DNA from: Brucella oryzae
GTDB taxonomy: Bacteria; Pseudomonadota; Alphaproteobacteria; Rhizobiales; Rhizobiaceae
Assembly (NCBI GenBank): GCA_012103035.1
Contig: JAAVLL010000002.1
Location: forward strand, 1,657,795 to 1,721,794
DNA length: 64,000 nt
Direction of reading: 5' to 3'
Of the stretch, positions 59,376 to 64,000 are shown in pieces. The position numbers and the translations under genes are program-made. The first letter of the stretch is position 1. The number at the start of each line of letters is the position of its first letter. The notes beneath the pieces are model-generated. The model saw only the letters and a program-made list of their open reading frames with translations. It did not search any database and was not told the origin of the DNA.

Positions 59376-60182
59376 TTTGGGTTTTCTTCTTGTTCTCAAG
59401 TATTTGGAATGAGGCCAGGCCAATAGAGGGCATCTGCCCCGGTCGAGGGCCAAAGATGGCCTGACCGACCCGGACGACATCTGCGCCTTCCTCGATCGCG
59501 ATCTCGAAGTCTCCGGTCATACCCATGGACAGTTGCGTCAGGCCGGGGTTGATTGTGATGGCACGATCTCTCAGGTCACGTAGCAGCTGGAAACAGGTTC
59601 TTACGCGCTCAGTATCCGCACTGAAAATAGCAAGTGTCATCAATCCTTTCGGCTTCAGCCGGGGTAGTCGAGCAGACGTTCGGCAAAGGACATGAGATCG
59701 TCGGGATGCAGTCCGTATTTGCTCTCCTCGCCTGAGGTGTTCACTTGCACGAATACGTCCAAATCGCGGTCCAGAATATCGAGGCGGCGGTTCAGCTCCT
59801 CCGCCAGTCGATGGCTGTCCAGTGCATGAAACTCTGAGGCGAAGCGGACGAGATACTTTACCTTGTTCGTCTGGAGATGACCGATAATACTCCAGCGAAT
59901 GGGCAGCTCGCCAAGTACAGCAAGTTTGTCACGCGCTTCCTGGAGCTTGTTTTCTCCGAAATCAGTGATGCCAGCGGCATAGGCATGGCGCAGCACATTT
60001 GCCGGGACCGTTTTGGTGACGGGCAGGAGGCGAACATCATTGCGATGTCGTCCACAGCGATGGCAGGCGGCTGCGATCCGCTCCAGAACGGCGATCATGT
60101 TTTGCGCAAAAGTTGCGGCTGGTTGGTCGCCAAACCGGGCGATATCTTCGGCTGAAAGCTCAATCCCCAAAGGTGTTTTCAT
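59356..60182 (-). CDS. YggS/PROSC-family PLP-binding protein (one frameshift)
   Basis: Alanine-racemase-like TIM barrel without the C-terminal domain, involved in PLP homeostasis. [22 protein letters not shown] has the PLP lysine near residue 43; [29 protein letters not shown] and [12 protein letters not shown] are strict signatures of the family, and after one missing base near 59650 [12 protein letters not shown] and [20 protein letters not shown] follow. ATG 60182 begins [11 protein letters not shown], an N-terminal extension of about 20 residues relative to most family members. About 275 residues. Being placed between glyA and an aminotransferase, it may be a dedicated PLP handler here. 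Confidence 0.85.
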
Positions 60183-60207
60183 GTCGGAACCGATCCTCCT
60201 TGCTCGA

Positions 60208-61509
60208 TCAATAGGGAGCGGAAAGCGCACAACGAGCTGACGTACGCGCTCATTGATGCGTTGCTGATCGGTATCGAGCGTTCCGCCACGAACCGCGTGA
60301 AGAGTGTCGAGAATGAGTGTGGCGATGTCACGATACTCGCCGGCGCCGAAGCCACGGATGTTCCAGCAGCGCTGCCGACACGGATGCCAGAAGTCACCAT
60401 CGGCTTTTCCGGATCGTTCGGGATCGAGTTTTTGTTCAGCGTGATGCCGACCAATTCAAGGGCTTTCTCGGCAATATCACCGGTCACACCGAAGGGGCGA
60501 AGATCGACCACGGCCAGATGACAATCTGTGCCATTGGTTGTGATCTTCAGTCCACCATCGATAAGCGATTGGGCGAGCACACGGCAGTTTTCGACGACAT
60601 TGTGTGCATAGGTCTTGAAGGACGGTTCCAGAGCTTCGCCGAAAGCCACCGCCTTGGCCGCAATGACATGCATCAACGGTCCACCTTGAAGACCAGGGAA
60701 GGTCGCCGAGTTGATCTTCTTCGCAATCTCCGAATTGTTGGTTAGAACGAAGCCGCCGCGTGGCCCGCGCAGGGTCTTGTGTGTGGTCGAGGTGACAATG
60801 TCGGCAAAAGGTACGGGCGACGGATAAGCGCCACCTGCGACGAGGCCGGCGAAATGCGCCATATCGACCAGAAACGTCGCGTTTACCTCGTCGGCGATCT
60901 GCCGAAATCGCGCAAAATCCATCGTGCGCGGATAGGCCGAGCCACCAGCGATCAGAAGTCTCGGACGATGTTTCCACGCAAGCCGGGCGACCTGATCCAT
61001 ATCGATGAGCTGGGTTTCCGGGTCCACGCCATAGCTGACAACATTGAACCATCGGCCGGACATGTTGACCGGTGCACCATGGGTGAGATGCCCGCCCGCC
61101 TTGAGATCAAGACCAAGGATCGTGTCACCGGGGTTGAGCAGCGCGAGAAAAACCGACTGATTGGCCTGGCTGCCTGAATGCGGCTGGACGTTGGCATAGA
61201 CGCTACCGAAGATTTTGTTTACCCGCTCGATGGCCAGATCCTCGACGACGTCCACATTGGCGCAGCCGCCATAGTAACGACGGTGGGGATAGCCCTCGGC
61301 ATATTTGTTGGTGAGTACAGACCCTTGCGCGTCAAGGATTGCCTGGCTGACGAAGTTCTCAGATGCGATCAGTTCGATGGATTCGTGCTGACGGGTTTTT
61401 CGTTAGCAATGGCAGCAGCGATCGCGTCATCGGCTGTAGACAGACTAACAGCGCTCACGCCTGCGCCCGCTTTCTTCTGAATTACGTGCGGCATGATCGA
61501 TGAATCCAT
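60208..61509 (-). CDS. glyA: Serine hydroxymethyltransferase (frameshifted)
   Basis: PLP enzyme that exchanges a one-carbon unit between serine and tetrahydrofolate. ATG 61509 follows AAGGAG. After a break near 61400: [50 protein letters not shown]; the PLP lysine is in [15 protein letters not shown] break near 60358 restores [16 protein letters not shown], and one near 60213 restores the usual RFPLPY end with stop at 60208-60210. About 434 residues. Whether this is the housekeeping copy or a paralogue cannot be told here; the neighbours favour a specialised paralogue. Confidence 0.88.
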
Positions 61510-61848
61510 CGTTGATCTCCTTCAAAGTGTCGACATAGTTGATTGTCCACTGCGCTGGTATCCGGCGGCGATATTTGTCAGCACCTAGCATGCTTATGGC
61601 CTGATAATCCCTTCCACTTTTTGATGTGACTTCAGACCATTTTTCGAGCTCAAGCAATCAATTACAACTTTACCAAGTCGCGGCTCGAGATCGACGGCAT
61701 TGATGGCAACGTCTGCAGGGGAGGCCGAATAGGCTCGTGGGGAAATGCTGCCGTACGGCTCAATTAGGGCAAGCATACTGGCTGCCGTCGCGGTCGTGCT
61801 ACGTATCTCCCGGAAGTCGATCAGCTAGGCAAGACAGTCGGCATAGTA
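61510..61848. other. Intergenic stretch with possible gene remnant
   Basis: A 60-codon minus-strand frame (complement of 61594-61776) reads like protein sequence (ISPRAYSASPADVAINAVDL) but I recognise no family and no ribosome site precedes it. Otherwise the stretch is the leader of glyA. It may hold the tail of a deleted gene. Confidence 0.3.
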
Positions 61849-63351
61849 CTAGAATCTGTTCGAGATGAGGGCCACAGCCTTCAGCGTATTCGCGAGTTTC
61901 TCGACCGCGATTGCGATCTCCGACGGCGAATAGGCGGCAAAGCCCATCAGAAACCCGGCTTTGGAATTGTCGGTCGCATGAAGCCCCGACAACCCAAAAG
62001 GTCTATCCCGACACGCCGCGCCGCGTCGATCACAGCGGGTTCCGACAAATCGGAAGTCAGCACGCATGGCATTTGCAGTCCGCCGACGGGAACACGCGGC
62101 TCAACGAAATCCGACAGGTGCTCCCGGACCAAGGTCACCAGTATATCAAGCCGATCGGCATAGATACCGCGCATAGTACGGATGTGCGCGCCGAAATGCC
62201 CGGCCTCCATGAAACGGGCCAGCGTCAATTGCGCGATGGAGGCGGTATGTCCGTCGAGAAGGGTACGCGCGACGGTCATCGGCTTCACAAGTTGTGGCGG
62301 TAGAACGACATAGCCGATCCGCAGGCCAGGAAAGAGCGATTTGGTAAAGGTGCCGATGTAGATGGTCCGCTCATGCGGATCGAGCCCCTGCAGCAGGCAG
62401 CTAAATGGAACTCACTGTCATAGTCATCTTCGATGATCCACGCCTGATGTCGGGCGGCCCATTCGATCAGTGCCAGACGGCGGTCAAGCGCCAACGTCGC
62501 GCCAGTTGGAAACTGATGGGGGGTGTCAGGAAAACACCTTTGGCCTTGCGTGGATCATCCATGATCTGTTCGACCAATATGCCCTGGCGGTCCAGGCGGA
62601 CGGGTACGCATTCGAGCCCTCCAGCTTCAAACGCCTTGCGCGCGCCGTAATAGTAGGGGTCCTCGATGAATATCCGATCGCCGGGGTCGAACAGCATGTT
62701 CGCGCATAACGCCATTGCCTGTTGCGAACTGGTAAGGACCAGCACACGGTCGGCCGTGGCGCGCGCGCCGCGTTCAAGGTTTACGTAATCGGCGATCGCG
62801 CGCCGAAGCGGCTCCACACCTTGCGGGTCGCTGGGCAAAAGGGCAGACGTCCCTGCTTCCTTTAGTACCTGCCGTTCCAGTCGTTCCCATAGCTGAAGCG
62901 GAAATGTGCGGGTTTCCGGCACACCATGCGCGAATGGTCGCGGCGCAAGCAATTCCCGCACACCGCCGCTACGGAACATGGCGCTGCCGCGCTTGCTGAG
63001 ATTCGGCGCCTGATTACGCAACAGGGCATCCCGCTTTGAGCGACTGCGGCCGGTTGTGAATTCCGTCATTTCGGCCACGAAGCTGCCGCTGCCAACACGT
63101 CGCTCGATAAAGCCTTCAGCGTGAAGCTGTGCATAGGCGGCTTCCACGGTATCACGCGATACACCCAGAGATTTGGAAAGCGCTCGGGATGCCGGTAGCG
63201 GTTTGCCAGGGCCGAGTGCGCCGTCAAGGATCAACTGGCGGACAGCCCTTTGTATCCGCGCATGAAGCGGCATCGCCGCATGTGCGGGATGGGTAAGCCA
63301 GGCCTTTACGGATTCTAGTTGTGAATGCCTAAACAAATGGTCTGAATCCAA
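61849..63351 (-). CDS. MocR/PdxR-type GntR regulator with aminotransferase domain (frameshifted)
   Basis: N-terminal winged helix (PLHARIQRAVRQLILDGALG; SRALSKSLGVSRDTVEAAYAQ, about residues 28-80), linker, then a fold-type I aminotransferase domain from about 120: LLPSDPQGVEPLRRAIADYV, VLTSSQQAMALCANML, IIEDDYDSEFH and the PLP lysine in GTFTKSLFPGLRIGY. Breaks lie near 62515, 62395, 62275 and 61985. About 500 residues, normal. Such regulators sense PLP or PLP-amino acid adducts. It lies upstream of glyA, yggS and degT on the same strand and divergent from the BenE gene. Confidence 0.85.
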
Positions 63352-63446
63352 AATGATAAATGGCCGGAACTATCAGTCCATTATTGCGCTAAATGTCAAG
63401 GCGACACTTTGGTCATGCCCCAGCTTTCAGGAGAATCTTTGGCATC

Positions 63447-64000
63447 ATGTCGTCTAGTCCAACATCATCTCTTGGGTGGAATGACCTGACCCATCCCATT
63501 ATTGCAGGTCTGATTTCCGTTATCGTCAACTACGGCGGTACGTTCATTCTCGTGTTTCAGGCGGCGCGTGTCGCCGGCCTCAGTCCTCACGGCCTCCTGG
63601 GTATGGTCGGTCTCAATCGGGGTCGGTGTGACTGGTCTCGTCTTGAGCTGGCGTTATCGCGAACCGATTATTACGGCATGGTCCACACCGGCGGCGGCGT
63701 TCCTCGTGACCGCACTTGCCACCACGCCTTATGCCGAGGCGATAGGCGCCTATATTATCTCGGCCGCGGCCTTCGTTCTGCTTGGACTGTCAGGCTATTT
63801 TGAGAGGGTCATCAGATTGATTCCGCCTGGCATCGCCTCGGGTTTGCTTGCGGGCATATTGCTGCAGTTTGGTATCGGTGCCTTTGGCGGCGCGAGCGTC
63901 GATCCGGTGCTGGTCGGCCTTTTGATCGTGGCCTATGTCGTGCTGGAAGCGCTTCTCCGCACGTTACGCTGTAGTCGGCATTTTGGTAATCGGCCTCGCC
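63447..64000 (+). CDS. benE: BenE-family benzoate/H+ symporter-like permease, partial (frameshifted)
   Basis: ATG 63447 follows AGGAGAATC. HPIIAGLISVIVNYGGTFILVFQAARVAGLS gives the first two membrane segments, then after breaks near 63598 and 63625 SIGVGVTGLVLSWRYREPIITAWSTPAAAFLV, GAYIISAAAFVLLGLSGYFERVI and IPPGIASGLLAGILLQFGIGAF, the BenE pattern. The window ends after about 185 residues, near half of the usual 390-400. Another break lies near 63960. Despite the family name, substrates other than benzoate are likely in many members; divergence from the MocR gene suggests joint control. Confidence 0.8.

Noticed and set aside
1..64000. tRNA, rRNA, CRISPR array, prophage or riboswitch
   Set aside because: No cloverleaf with conserved bases, no regularly spaced repeats, no phage structural genes and no known riboswitch core were found by reading; weak hairpins were kept only where they lie at gene ends.

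Overview
The window looks like alphaproteobacterial DNA of the Brucella/Ochrobactrum group, most likely an accessory part of a second chromosome. The best single clue is a 375-residue P1-family aminopeptidase with its nucleophile at Ser250 (39722-40849). It matches the DmpA enzyme described from Ochrobactrum anthropi in length and active-site position. Dense ABC uptake systems and RpiR, IclR, Lrp, LuxR and MocR regulators fit the same group. I see no tRNA, rRNA, CRISPR array, prophage or replication origin.

Many genes are broken by single-base frameshifts. In nearly every case that I could repair, one base is missing from a short homopolymer run, and both sides read as a conserved protein. 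I therefore treat most of these as sequence error and give the full restored span as a CDS. I call pseudogenes only where sequence is missing or replaced: recQ, ahpC, a DadA-like oxidoreductase, and IS6 and IS630 transposases.

Layout. 284-11236: pentose or pentitol cluster (aldehyde dehydrogenase, FGGY kinase, HAD phosphatase, RpiR regulator, rpiA, CUT2 ABC transporter, D-lactate dehydrogenase). 11237-13420: debris with a recQ remnant. 13421-20369: Lrp regulator, CtlX, DdaH, a polar amino acid ABC transporter and an M20 amidohydrolase, which suits citrulline/methylarginine use. 20370-21909: IS6 remnant, ahpC fragment and a truncated oxidoreductase at a rearrangement junction. 21911-34699: three-subunit flavoprotein oxidase, IclR regulator, crotonase, polyamine-type ABC transporter, acyl-CoA ligase, saccharopine-dehydrogenase-like protein and MFS transporter. 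An identical-type palindrome precedes the oxidase and crotonase operons, so they may form one catabolic regulon.

34765-40849: RpiR regulator, polyamine-type ABC transporter and DmpA, a possible peptide/amide uptake and hydrolysis unit. 41038-44597: ribose-type ABC transporter. 44811-50593: LuxR regulator, polyamine-type ABC transporter and SDR. 50661-51732: VOC protein and TetR with two palindromic operators. 51901-53640: AT-rich AraC gene and IS630 remnant. 53660-57951: Pho box, alkaline phosphatase, then a DUF3299-like exported protein with an ABC ATPase and a histidine-rich FtsX-type permease. 58009-63351: DegT aminotransferase, YggS and serine hydroxymethyltransferase behind a MocR regulator, a set built around PLP. 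63447-64000: start of a BenE-type permease, cut by the window edge.
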